Assembly (NCBI GenBank): GCA_000310025.1
Contig: FN649759.1
Coordinates: forward strand, 373,611-437,610
Length of the DNA stretch: 64,000 nucleotides
Direction of reading: 5' to 3'
Origin: Ectocarpus siliculosus
Taxonomy: Eukaryota; Sar; Phaeophyceae; Ectocarpales; Ectocarpaceae
Shown: in pieces, positions 36,547-48,549 of the stretch
Layout of the letters: each line of letters begins with the position of its first letter
How positions within the stretch are numbered: position 1 is the stretch's first letter
Position numbers and translations under genes: made by a program
The notes under the pieces: generated by a model
What the model was told of the DNA's origin: nothing
The model's database searches: none
Seen by the model: only the letters and a program-made list of their open reading frames with translations

Positions 36547-39500
36547 GAGGAGGGTGGGGAGGAAAGACGCTGCAGGAGGGAAAGTGTAGAACAGGCGGCG
36601 GCGAGCAAGTGGTTGGTGTCCTGCCGGTTTTAGACGCTGCTGTGGGTGTTTTTTACCCCTACACTGCGTGTGCTACTCCACCGCCGTTCAAACAGCTTTT
36701 TCTCTGGGTGGCGATGGACGTGGGGGAAGACAGAGCGATCGATGCGCGTCGGTTGGGACGAATCAGCCTTGAGCATCGATTCGATTTTGCCAACCGTAAT
36801 AGAGTTTTTTTTTTTTTAACACTTGGTGGGTGAGTGTTTGCCTGGGGAACGATGGTGTGTCAACAGCGCTCGTTCAGAAGAAAAATGTTTTGCGGTGGTG
36901 GGGGGTCTTTTTTGTTCGAGCGGAAGTGTTTTGATGGTCGTTTGGACGTTTGTCGTGGGGAAGTGCGGGTTTGGCATGTAGCGCATTTGTGTGTGGTAGC
37001 GACTTTTCCGTAAACTGTCCTTCATTGATATCATCACTGCAGGGTCCTCGTTGTCAGCCATGATGATTCGCAGCGGCGCGTGGGTGTCAGGTTTTTTTTG
37101 TTTTCATGTATGCATATGTTTTGGTGGAATAATGTATGCTTGTTAGATGCAGTGTGTTTGACCGTTTCTCGCTTGGACTTGGATCAGTTCCCCTCCACGC
37201 CCAATAGACCGGAAGGCGCTTTTCTTCGCCTATGGCCGCCGTCGAAGGAAAGCTGGTCCGCCTCGCAGCGCGCAGTTGTATGACACATCTACAAGAAGGT
37301 CTGTTGTAAGTTGCATTCGTATAGTATTGAGCAAACCCGTGGCAGTAGCGTATTGCTCTGTTATACCACGGGAGAAACGTGCATGTGTCTTAATCCCGGT
37401 GTGGTGCTTTCTAGCCGTTTCATTCTCCCTAGAGTCAATAGCCAGGTTTAGCTCGGACCCAGGCGTCCAGTGGGGTAGGATTGAAAACGGGCACAGTTTT
37501 GACAGAAGACGTGCGTAGGGAGGAGTTTTTTGTCAACATATGCATTCCAGCAGCTGTTTTGCGGAAACCGTTCTCTTACTCGACGAGAATTGGCGTCGTC
37601 GTTTCCGTGATGCGCCGGAGCCACGGTTTAGCGTTGTGGTTGGAAATAAGGATAGCCTTTGGTGCCATGCCAACTACTTGACGGCAGCAATCAAAATACC
37701 ATCCAACAATTTTTGAATGGGCAATGCCGTTCATTTGTGAACAGCAGTGCCGCGCAGAAAGTTATAGACACGCGTTGTGCCCGATCGTGAGTGGGATGCT
37801 TGTTCGTCCCATTGCAACTTTCTAGATCGCGGCATCATGCTTAAGAGACCCATGCACAGAGACAAGAGAGAGATGGTGCAAGTGGACTGTATCGGCTGGT
37901 TGCCTCTGCCCTCCCGCTCCTGGAATTCACTGGAATTAATTCAATTAGCCGGCGCATTTCGAGGGGTCGGAGCGAAAAACGTGATGGCCGCCGGCAGAAA
38001 TCTGGAAGGACCTGAGGCATGCCCAACCGCTCATGGCAGCAGTATGAAATATCAGCTCTCTCTGCCAGGCCCCTTGTGGCTTCAATACTTTAGTTGTAAG
38101 TGGTTTGAAACTTGATTCACTAAAAAAGGGCTGGCTCACAAGGAAAGATTCCCTTCGAATAGTGCTCGCTAGATAGATAGGGCCAAGGTGGACCGCGAGG
38201 ACATCCCTTACTAGGGAGAAGTGCGTTTTCGATGCGTCAACACGACCTCTGAACATGTTGGACAAAAATGTGAACCACTGCAACTGCCCGGTGGTCGGTA
38301 GACTGTACCGTAGATCCGACTCATTCTGTCGAAGAGCGTTTTTCGCCCCATGGATAGTTGGCGAAAGGTGGGATTGAAAGCGAAAGAGAATGAGGAGATG
38401 ATCGCCGGCAGGAAACGCTGTGGGTTGGCACGGTGCTATGGAACAGTTTCTAGTTGGAGCCTGCTAGGCTCGCGATTAGCCATATCGTGTTTCAGTGGTG
38501 GTGCCTCGCAATGCTGCCCGAGGCCAGCAGCACCCGCTACTGATCGCTAGCCTGCGGCAGTTTCTGGAGCAACATTGATCTTAGACGCGAAACGAGACGG
38601 ATGAAACGTCTTGACACGATGGGGGGCAGCTTCAAACCCTTTGATACTGCAGCATTGGACTCAACATAGGTTGATCATCAAAGCTCTTCAGTGAACATAA
38701 ATCCACATGCAGGCTCGCGCGCGGATGATCATAGGCCCCCATAGATGGGTCTGTCTACGGACATTTTCGTGAACGGGTGGGTGCGGTGAAGGATCCGTGA
38801 AAGCACGCATCCTGCAATTGACGGACACAAGAGAGCCTCACGAGGTATCAGAGCACACAGACAGCGGCCTCACAACAAGACGTCCCTTCACCATCAAACC
38901 ACCCAGAAGAAGCTCCCGTCAGTGACGTCATCCGCGGGTGAGCTAATGATCCTCTGTCGTCTCTGGGCGTTTCTTTCGTGCCGTGGCTGATGATGATGCG
39001 CTCGGCGGGTAACATATCATGAAAATCGATCCTATGCCTCCGTTTCCCCCACCGGCTCGGCCGTCACAGGCGACCGCAGGGCTACACCGCAGGAAAGCGC
39101 CTTCATCTCTGAACTCATTCGGAGAGTATCGGGCGTGGTTTGAGACAACGTAGCTTATTGTCCCTCTGAAGTATCGTGCACTTTCCTTTTTCTCTCTCTG
39201 TCGTACTCCGGAAATTTCGGAGGGTTGGGCAGAAAATGAAAAATGTGAAGTACGGGGGGGGAGGGGGGGGGCACGAGCGGCGGATATCAAACATTCCCGG
39301 TCACTGAATTTCCTCGCCAGGCTGAGTGTCTGCACACTTCCGACCTTTCCGACAGGACTACTTCTGGACTGGCTACATAACTGCAGATACGTGCTGCTTC
39401 TGCTCCTCTTTTATCTGCGGGTCAAGTTGCGACTCGACCCCGGACATTCCACAGCAAACATCTCAGGTGTGTACCAGGTTCGTTTGAAACTTCTGGCCGC

Positions 39501-39600
39501 CTGTGCCAGAAACGCAAGCAAACTTGTCCAACTAATCTCCTAACACTCTTTGCTAACGCTCTTCTACGCTATTGGCAACAACGAAAGACGACACGGCGAC
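36546..39600. other. Intergenic region, no supported gene
   Basis: Short open frames on both strands only. One - strand frame (37061-36816) begins MADNEDPAVMISMKDSLRKS with protein-like composition and could be a first exon. I could not attach a second exon, so it is not called. Confidence 0.4.
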
Positions 39601-39650
39601 ACGAAGCCCAACAGTGAGAGAGAGAGAGAACGAGCGAGAGAGAGAGAGAG

Positions 39651-39863
39651 TGTTAGATATACTCGCAGCAGTATCTGGTCGTGAGGATCCCAGGGGGATA
39701 CGTGTTGGGAATTTCGTGTGTTGCAGGGTACCATCGGTGCGGTCACGGGGACCCTTTTGGCGTGGTTGGTGCGATGAAGCTTGCGTGCGTGCTGCGCTCA
39801 CTTCTTCCTCTCTCTCTCCACCACCACCACCGTCTCTCTCCAATCAAGTTTCCTTCTCCCACT
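39651..39863 (-). repeat. Left arm of a perfect 213-bp inverted repeat (copy of an intron)
   Basis: This segment is, by eye, identical over 213 bp to the reverse complement of 40121-40333, with a 257-bp spacer. The right arm is almost exactly intron 1 of the small gene starting at 40071, so this arm is an antisense copy of that intron lying 208 bp upstream of its ATG. The left flank is (GA)n and the right flank is (CT)n. Confidence 0.95.
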
Positions 39864-40070
39864 CTCTCTCCAACTCTCTCTCAATCTCTCTCTCTCGGCC
39901 TAACACGGCCGACTACCCAGTGCCCCAAGTAACGTCCAGAACGTGCTTGCTGCACCCCGCGTAGTTTACCTTTCACACTAGTGCGATATCACGGTATCTG
40001 CGCGCGGGCGTAGCCATCCGGGGGTTGTGCATTCACGCGCAATCGGTAGACTCCCACAACACCAAACACC

Positions 40071-42492
40071 ATGGAGGACATCGACCTCTCCGCCCTCAGC
40101 GGGGAAGAGCTACAACAAAAAGTGGGAGAAGGAAACTTGATTGGAGAGAGACGGTGGTGGTGGTGGAGAGAGAGAGGAAGAAGTGAGCGCAGCACGCACG
40201 CAAGCTTCATCGCACCAACCACGCCAAAAGGGTCCCCGTGACCGCACCGATGGTACCCTGCAACACACGAAATTCCCAACACGTATCCCCCTGGGATCCT
40301 CACGACCAGATACTGCTGCGAGTATATCTAACAGAGAGAGAGAGTAAAATGGAGCAGAACGTTATCCAAGAAAACGTCCAGTATGTAATCATCTGGTCGC
40401 CAACCTAACCGTGTCTGCTCTCATCTACCTATAGAGCATCCCCGGATCACTTGTCAGATTCCTCTGAAGAACATGACCATCGAACCGTCTTGTTGAGCCT
40501 GGTACCCACAGGTGAGATATCACTGCGCGTATTCCTCCGAGATCAGGAGTAGAGGTTCACCAACGCTGAATATATATAGTTAATTCATTACAAATTGGTT
40601 TTCCATCATTTATGGGCAATGGTGGACAGATATTAATTTGGTTTGTTCGGTGAAGGAATATCGAAAAGTTCAACCATCATGGAGCTGCCTCCTTCTGTTA
40701 TGTAGGACTTCAGAAAACATCACTTACTATACACCGACTGGTGCCCCGCTCTACTGACGCCCATTAGGTCCACGACTTTCTGTCTGTGCGAAAAGAGAGA
40801 ATAGTGTACGTGGGTAAATAACGCCGGAATAACTGCTACTCTAGAGTCCATATTATGTAGAACGGCGCCGGCGTGAATTCGTTGTCCTGCTGACCCTTAT
40901 CTATCTGCGGACCGAAATATCAATTTGTTCATAGGAAGAAGTTGAGATCAACATCTGAACAGCTCATTCGGTCGGAAATTCCATCTCCCTCCAACTGTCA
41001 GTCACACTTTGGCCGACTAAGAGCCCGCCCGCTGAGTGATAAGTACAGTACCGTCAGGATTGGCTGGACAACTGCTTTAGAGACGTGCCGCTACTGCTTC
41101 TCTTTATAGCTTTTGCCTGTGCGAACGGAGCAAGCACTCTAGACATACTGGTAACAGGCCGACATAGAATTTGAATAACGACCGTACGTACGACCCGTAC
41201 GACCGATCACGGCATATTTGTCCGAGCAAACATAGTTTCCGTTCTGTGGATAAAGAGGCGAAAAATATATACGTTTTGTCCTGAGAAATCGAAAAACACC
41301 AAAAGTGGTGCCTCATCCGGTCAGAAGTCATCTCTCTCAATGTTTCAGTCACATACCATACCTGCCTGACTGGTGCCCCACCACTGGGCCTCTGCATGCA
41401 TGCGCGCCTCTGCCTGCCCGAATAGATCGTTCACTCTACTGTTGTTCATGGGCAACGGGGCCGGAATAAATGAAAGTGAATAGCAAAGACTGTGAAATAG
41501 TTGCATTTTTTCACGAATGGGTTTCGTGATGGTTTCTATGCATGAAACATCATGAATTTGCCTTCCAATAATATATTTGGATCAACAAACAGTGTGGGAA
41601 AAAACTTAACGTTCTTTTGTTCAGCAGCACCCAGCCATCTGATGCCCCTTGAAGGATGGACGTGAACATAGTATTGATTCGAATATCAACTCTTGTGCAA
41701 TATTGCCCATCGTATGTTATGACACTGATTGTGAATAGAAATGAATGTACTTTCCGTATACTAATTTCCGGTATTGTACCAACGGGTACACAAGCGCAGC
41801 GCCTCATAGGGCCAGAAGAAATATCTCGCTATACGGTTCACCAGGCCCACTGATGAACCCCCCATGACTGATACCAACTACTGGATGTTGTACCTCTGCC
41901 TGCTCAAACAGAGCGATCGATCAATCCAAATGGATTGGCAACGGGTGAATGTCCTCTTTGGTGGAGTCCAGAGAGAGGGATTTCCTTTGAAGCAAAATAT
42001 TGACGTTGGTTTTATGATCAACGTCTACATGTAGAGTGGTGCCTAATTCCTCCGTGGAATTACGCGATCGATCCATGTCGAAAAGCCGGAATTGAAACTG
42101 AGAACCTAACCTCTAGCACTAACCTGTTATCCTGGACTCGACTCATGTCGGAAAATAGATAGGGCGACAGTCTCCCCGATCACGCGGGCGATGAAAACGT
42201 GTATGATGTTGCGACCAAAAAGGATCGGTGAGGTTCAGGTGGAAAGTTGCTGGGTGTTTGGAGCTCCGTTCATTCTCTCTGCCAGAACGGCCCATGGAGC
42301 CGTTCATTCCCAAAGCATTCACTTGCAGGACTTGTCTCGCAAAGCGACCACGAAAGCAAGCTGGAAACTTGGTATTTCTCATACAGTGAAAATCAGACTT
42401 TCTCTTACTACAGTGTGAAACGCTCCGCCAGCATACCATCCGTAGACGAAGGCACTTCAAAGGAATCACCGGAACGCGTTATGAAGCGCTGA
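40071..42492 (+). CDS. Small acidic protein of unknown function (111 aa), four exons
   Basis: Exons: 40071-40121, 40337-40380, 40435-40511 and 42329-42492 (TGA). They sum to 336 nt (111 aa), and all phases agree. The ATG at 40071 is in good context (ACACCATGG). The protein is hydrophilic and rich in Ser/Glu (MEDIDLSALSGEELQQK at the N-terminus, SPDHLSDSSEEHDHRTVLLS in the middle, SVDEGTSKESPERVMKR at the end). It has no signal peptide, membrane span or known motif and is probably largely disordered. Acceptors at 40336 and 40342 would both keep the frame because the exon begins in a GA repeat, allowing a two-residue isoform. Intron 1 is the right arm of the inverted repeat. Intron 3 (1.8 kb) contains diverged repeats. 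The function is unknown. Confidence 0.68.
40121..40333 (+). repeat. Right arm of the 213-bp inverted repeat, coincident with an intron
   Basis: The arm begins one base before the proposed GTGGGAG donor (40122) and ends three bases before the proposed acceptor (intron end 40336). Practically the whole intron of the small gene is therefore the repeat, and almost nothing outside the intron is. Confidence 0.9.
40680..41990 (+). repeat. Diverged repeated segments within an intron
   Basis: Similar ordered blocks recur: GTGGGTAAATAACGCCGGAATAA (about 40811) and CATGGGCAACGGGGCCGGAATAA (about 41446); TCATTCGGTCGGAAATTCC, CTCATCCGGTCAGAAGTC and CTCATAGGGCCAGAAGAA (about 40961, 41312, 41803), each followed by a CCACTGA/CCGACTAAG-like block. 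They look like old copies of one element at irregular spacing of about 350-500 bp. The class is unknown. Confidence 0.35.
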
Positions 42493-43047
42493 TATGAATA
42501 ATCGAGAACAGTATTTGTGATGAAATCCTTGAACCAGAGATATCGCCCCAAAGAACAAGCACGAACCCATTATTATCGCTGAAGGACTACCAGGATGTTC
42601 GACTGTCTCACAGCAAGGGGCCCACGACGCTGCCGCACCCAAACGCAATGTCCATTAAACAAGCCTTAGCTACCCAATAAAGCCCCGTGCATGGTTCTAG
42701 AACAAACAATGTGGGTGATGGTAACTCTCACCGACACCGTTGCGACATCGGAAAAAACACGTCGAGTTGTATCTCCCTTGCTTGGTGAGGCGCCCCCATG
42801 AGCCAACGTGCACATGCAGGCTATGTCGCCTATATGCACATTCATTGGCCAGGCCAACGAAGCCCCACGCGCAGGTAGAAAAAGCCTTCTTGAAGCCCTT
42901 TGAGAGTCCTCCCATCGTCCGATTCTTGTTGGGTTCGATTCACCTACAGTTGTTTCTCCCGCCCGACTTCCTTACCAACCTATCGCCCCCCACTTTTTGC
43001 GTGCGTACTCGCGTGATTCCGGGCAGTGTCTGTCACAAACCACCACC
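42493..43047. other. Intergenic gap, nothing recognised
   Basis: Lies between the small acidic gene and the frameshifted pseudogene. I see no feature except a short pyrimidine-rich stretch before the ATG at 43048. Confidence 0.5.
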
Positions 43048-44463
43048 ATGCTGTGCGACAGTAAGATCAAGGCCGTGGTGGACAACGTCAAGGACTGTCA
43101 CTGCCAACTGATCGTGCATGGCACGCGCTTCATTCTAGACGGCATGGCCACATCAAGCCCTCTTCTCCACCCTGCAGGGGCTTCCACTCTTGCGGGCGGG
43201 ATCGAAACGCCGTTTGTAGCCGCTGCGCCCAGGGCCGGTACTCCTTCATTGGGGAGCTGAAGGGCCGCCAATCTTTTTCGACCAGAACCCCATCCTCAAG
43301 CACGTTCATTTGGTTAACCCGTATGAGCGTAAGGATGTGCCTGCCTTTTGCCTTGTCCAAGACAAAGAGAGGAGAGACAAAGCGGCAAACGTCAACAAAG
43401 CGACGGGACGACAACCCCCGTAGACCTGGTGCTTTGGCACGTGGGTCAATGCACCCTGGATCTGCAGGCCGACACGCTCTTTACTGAGACCACAGTCACC
43501 AACGCCCTTGCCCGGGAATTCGTCCTCAACGCGGCCAAGACGATGCTGTTCAATGAACTCGATCTCTATCTCGACGAGGGACAATCAGACGACTGGTTCG
43601 ATGAAGACAGCGACCCGCAAATCGTATCCTTCACGGATCGCCTCAAAGCCAAAATCGACGGGCTATTGACGGAGGCCCGATCGGCGCCGGATGCCTTCTC
43701 CCGCGCCCCACCGATGTTCTCGAGGGAAGTGGAGGACGGCTTGCGCGAGGCCATCGCGAAAGATGATCGCGATGATTCGGAGTGGGAGGAGCACCAACGA
43801 TCCCTTCCGGCGAAGGAAGAAGCTTTTGCTGCTGCATTGGCCGCTGCCACTGTCACCGGGGGGCCCACCCCAGCCCGGCCGAGCACAGGGATGATGATAA
43901 ATACTGACCCAGCTTCGGCTACTGAGCTGGACGCGTCGCCGCCTGTAGTCCTCCGCCCCTTCGAGGACCTCTACTCGGTGTCCAACGAGACCGAAATCAT
44001 GACTATTTTCGAGAAGACGATCGAGAAACGATTGCTCCCTCTGCCCCGGGTACGAGGTATGGTTCGAGCACAGAGAGGGAGGAGGATCCAAGCACGAGTA
44101 CGAGATGGACTGCAGGGCAAATCACTGCTAAATGGCGGATACCATATTGAATATATCAGTGATTCAGACGTCGGCGAAGTGGAGGCCGATGGCCGAGATT
44201 CGTCTGGCAATCGTCTTCTCAGCAAAGCCTGTTCGCTACGAATTCCTTGACTCTTGTATTGCATGCGTAGTTGGCGGGACTTGGAATTCGACCGGAGCGT
44301 GTTTGAAAGGAAGCAAGAACTGATCGCCCACTTTCGCTCGGCATTTTGGGGTCTATTTGGCACAAACCGAGCGATGAACTTTCAGTCCAAAAGGTGGAGA
44401 TCTTGTTTTATTACAGACGAGAGAGTGAAAACCATCGTGTGCACACCAGTTCGTTCACGATAA
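43048..44463 (+). pseudogene. Intronless frameshifted open frame of unknown family
   Basis: An ATG at 43048 (ACCACCATGC) opens a frame with protein-like composition. It changes frame three times: near 43141-43155, near 43265-43275 and near 43385-43415, each time by -1. From there about 280 codons run uninterrupted to a TGA at 44248. The same frame then stays open and protein-like for another 70 codons to a TAA at 44461. Features include a Cys-rich patch (RGFHSCGRDRNAVCSRC), an acidic segment (YLDEGQSDDWFDEDSDPQ) and a Lys/Arg-rich C-terminal part. No intron is evident, unlike its neighbours, which suggests a retrocopy, a mobile-element gene or a captured viral gene. I cannot name the family. 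Sequencing or assembly errors could explain some of the frameshifts. Confidence 0.5.
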
Positions 44464-44719
44464 GTAGTAGATTTCCTTCTCTTATTATTCTTAGAACGCC
44501 ACTCCTACTGCCCAACACCGACGGGCGAGGAAGTACTGGCGGCTTTTGTCGCCATGATGTTGGTGGCAATCTGACGAGGATACGCAGGGCTGGAAGCAAA
44601 AATAACGATGTCTGCCGATGTTCGTTTGTCCCCGACCGCTCATGGCATCCGTGCGTGCGATCGAGGGAGAAGGGCAGGGGGAGAGGTAGCGAAAGAGAAT
44701 AACAGAACGAGAGATGGAG

Positions 44720-44724
<5 letters not shown>

Positions 44725-44775
<51 letters not shown>

Positions 44776-44860
44776 ATTGAATTAGGGAGGGACAAGAGCA
44801 TTAGAGAGACAGAATGAAAGAGGGACAGAGAGAGAGACACACACACACACACAAACACAC
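44725..44860 (+). repeat. (GA)n and (CA)n microsatellites
   Basis: A perfect GA run (about 44725-44771) is followed by a second GA-rich stretch and a CACACACACACAAACACACACAGA tract up to about 44870. Confidence 0.95.
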
Positions 44861-45975
44861 ACAGACAGAGAGAGGGAAGTTCACTTTCGTCTTCGGGATG
44901 TTCTTTATGGTGTCAACTAATATTTTGTGTGCGCGTGGACCTACTGAAGCTATACTGGACGGTAGACAAAACCTTGTTCGATATGTGTGGGCGTACCAAC
45001 CAGGGTGTACATGTATGTGCGCCCCGGTTCTTCTGCAGTGCTGCCTTGAGTTATTTTCTCGACCAGGATTCAACCGTCCCCATGGTTTGCGGAACACGAA
45101 GTAGATGATATGCAAGCGCGACACGTGTCAAGCTGTTGTATGTCCGTGATGATTTGGAAACTTCGAACTTCGGAGCTTGTGCCTTGGGTTCTCCGGCCCA
45201 GCACGCCATCATCATGCCCGTCATGTGTTTCGGAGCATCAACTACGATGTCCTTCGAATGCCTGTGTTAAACGTTTCGTGTTGGGTGTTTTTCCCTCACT
45301 TATTTGTTGTTCGTTGAATATTTCACCCTTGGCTTGCCCTCGGCAATTTCAAATTAGTTGGCAGCGGCGGTATATTTTTTACAGTAATCCCGCCTCTGAT
45401 CGATCCGGTCTCTGGTGTCCTGGCCAGATGTCATTCTGTTGCGAGAGAAAGTCAATTTTTCGCTATTGTATTTGAGAAATACATGTGTTAGGCTGTGCCG
45501 TATTCGTTGCAGTGGAAGATAACGTGCAAGTGCATAATTTGGGGATGGGTTGCTCTGTTGTACCAACGGAACGGCCAACATCATCTCCGCCCCATTGGAG
45601 AAAATAGAAAGAGATCGAAACACCTGCATATTCCCGATGTAAATCTCGCCGCACCATTGGGAGGGGGACAATTCTTCCCCGTATTTCATCCATATCATCC
45701 ACGGGCCGATATGAGCTCAGAATATAATGTGCTATTATATGAAGGTATCGGTGTTTCCGATACACTGTGGATCCATTGCGCTAGATGTTGATCATTATCT
45801 ACATATATTAATATTTTAGTGAAATCTTATCGCTCTCTAGCTATCCACAAGTAACCACAGCATATATATTTCTTTGCCACTGCCGAGAAAGACCGCTGGA
45901 TCTTTACGCAGTCCACCTTTCGCATTTATTTATCATTTTTCACCGAACGACGCAGGACGGGTCGACCTTCATCAT

Positions 45976-45976
<1 letters not shown>

Positions 45977-46011
<35 letters not shown>
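45977..46011 (+). repeat. (TTG)n microsatellite
   Basis: About 12 uninterrupted TTG units, intergenic. It is the same motif class as at 5327 and 50665. Confidence 0.95.
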
Positions 46012-48233
46012 CTTCACATGAAAAACCGTTCCGATCTCTCTCTACCCAGTAACTTCATATGTCCGCACTTACTTGTGGATTACCTGTTGGAAATTGGGGG
46101 AAACCCTTCATTCCGAGAGAGCCACAGGTCGGCATCCGGCCTTTTCTTTTTTTGTATGCACTTTTCTTACATATGATGCACTTTTCTTCCTGTGAAGTTT
46201 TGACGTTGCGCTTGCCATCGTCGCTGAAGTGTTTGTGCCTTCAAACCTTCTCAGCCGGCCTTCAAAGTTCTTGCTTGTGTTGATAAGTCTCCGTGGTAAC
46301 TTCTCCGCGCATGAGTCATATGCAGTTATGACCTGCGCTTTGACTTTCACGATGGGTATTTTACCTCTCTCTTTGTCTTACATTGGTGAGTACCTGCGTT
46401 ATACGGAAGGATCGTTCCACGACGCAAACGTCGACGTCTCCGGTTTTTTTTTTTGTTCCCTCCGCACTCCTTCCTTGCGGCGGTTTTCACACCGACTTCG
46501 AACGTGGGGTGCAATTTCCTCTCTTCGTACCTTCCTCGTCGGCCTCCTCCATCGTTATGTACATAATGTATATCTCGATTTTTCGGCTTTTCGATTCCGA
46601 TAGAGACAAGACTACGAACTGACATTTCCCTTTCACCCCCGACGGGACCACGCGCTCGTCGAGTGCAGAAATTCTTCACCACTTCCTTGCCTCTCCCAAC
46701 ACCGTCCCTTCTTCCCGCCCCAACAAATCTTCTCCCCTTCTTCTTCTTCTTTCCTCCCTCCCGGACACTCACCACCATCCGTCCTGGATGTTGGCCCCCA
46801 GCCCCATTGGGGGGCGGGGGGGGAATCCTTAACCCTAGTACACGATGCTCTTCATATAGAAAAGCTGCAGCGATTCAAACCAGCACGACATTCTGCGAAT
46901 GGCTTTTTGGATGAAGGTGGTATTTTCGTACGGTGTTGTGTAGACCTGTGGTTGGTTGCTGTGAAAGCCGGGCCGCCGGGGGGAATCGAAAGCATCAGAT
47001 CGATGTAAGTAAGTCTACAAACCTTGCCGAGGGACCACAGAGGATCGAGAATTCACTGGCTGATAACGTCACCATCACGGGGGCTGCAATAACTCGGTGG
47101 TACATGGGGGTGGTTGAGGTTGAAGGGGCGTCGTGTTCTGAAGCCACTGTGTGCTCAATTTCCTCCTGAGGCTTTAGATTCTCCGTCATTCGAAGAACGG
47201 GTGTTCCTACGGACACATCCACGGAGGTCTATCATATTCCCCGCCCGTGCCTGCGGATGGGCCACGTGGATTGGTGTGCACCGACGCGCATGCCCTGAGT
47301 ACTCAGTTTCTTTTTTACCAATACATAAGCCTCAAGTGGAGGTCTACCCTGTCGTATCAGGGAGTTTCGCTGATGCCCCCCCATTGTGTCAAGATGTTTG
47401 AGCATCGCCGCCGGACACAGTTACGTTGCCTCATGAGATGTGTTTGGTCACCCCCGAGGAAATCTGGCGATTCTTTCATACCTTCGACCGTACATCTCTG
47501 TGTGTTTGGTATCACCTGTCGGCATAGACTATGTTTGACGCAATTGCCACAAAGTCATGCTCCAAAACAAAATCGTTTGTGCAAATATCGATTGAATCGG
47601 ATCGTCCGTGTTGTCGAGAAGTTGTCTCAGGAGCAGAGTGTGGCCAGAGGCGCTGATCCATGATCCTTGATCTCAAGACCATCGGAGTAGAGACCCGATC
47701 GATCAGGGGGGTAGCTTATTCGCTGCTGCTGCCAACCTATTCGGAATCATCGAGACAGATCAACCATGAAATATGCAGCAAATAAGGGGAAAACATTTAA
47801 CACGGAGACAGGTATTTCAAAGACACCGCAATAGAGATCTTGCTCCTGAAATTCCTGCTGATGCATCGATAACATGGCCGATATGATTGTGGCATGCTGG
47901 ATCGAAGAACCAAAGGTACTCCACATTATGCCCATACAACAGTGGCAAATAAAACTCTGTAGTACGAGCACAACTATCTACTTCATCTTCGACAATACAC
48001 GGGAACGGTTGATCCTTCTCGAGATAAGAATTCAAGGAGAGCGCTGCAAAACGCCGTGGGCATTCGACCCTGGTTGGTGCGTCCACACACATCCAAAAAG
48101 TGTAGCCAAACGTCCAGCATAGCTATAATAGGTTCACTCTTCCACTTGTCCACAAACTAGCTGACAACCACATACATTTCACACGACGAAAACGGAATCC
48201 TCTAGACACAGGCGACCTTTTCCCTCTCTCGGC

Positions 48234-48264
48234 CTCTCTATTTCTCTCTCGCTCTCTCTATCCC

Positions 48265-48333
<69 letters not shown>

Positions 48334-48338
48334 GTCTC
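48234..48338 (+). repeat. (CT)n microsatellite
   Basis: A long, nearly perfect CT run followed by TGTCTGTCTCTC and a poly-C tract (to about 48350). Confidence 0.95.
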
Positions 48339-48549
48339 TCCCCCCCCCCCTTCTTTGTTTTAATATAAGGATTGTGTCTTACTTTGCGATCGACTGGACG
48401 AAATATATCAAAGGGTGGTGGTTAGATGCAAGAACAACACGTGCTAGATGCAAGATACAACGAGGCGTTTCTCAGGGGAAATGAGCCGACCCCAAGGAAT
48501 AGGGGTCATGTCGAGCCAGGAGGAGATTGAGTCCTCTCGCTCTCTCCTC

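Larger units (their letters stand above)
44464..48500. other. Repeat-rich intergenic region with weak coding hints
   Basis: The region holds microsatellites (annotated separately) and no firm gene. Two frames have protein-like composition but lack confirmed partners. One is 45495-45791 (+), ending FPVFHPYHPRADMSSEYNVL and so on. The other is 47222-46995 (-), containing MTENLKPQEEIEHTVASEHD and a possible GTTTGT donor. Neither shows a known motif. Confidence 0.3.
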
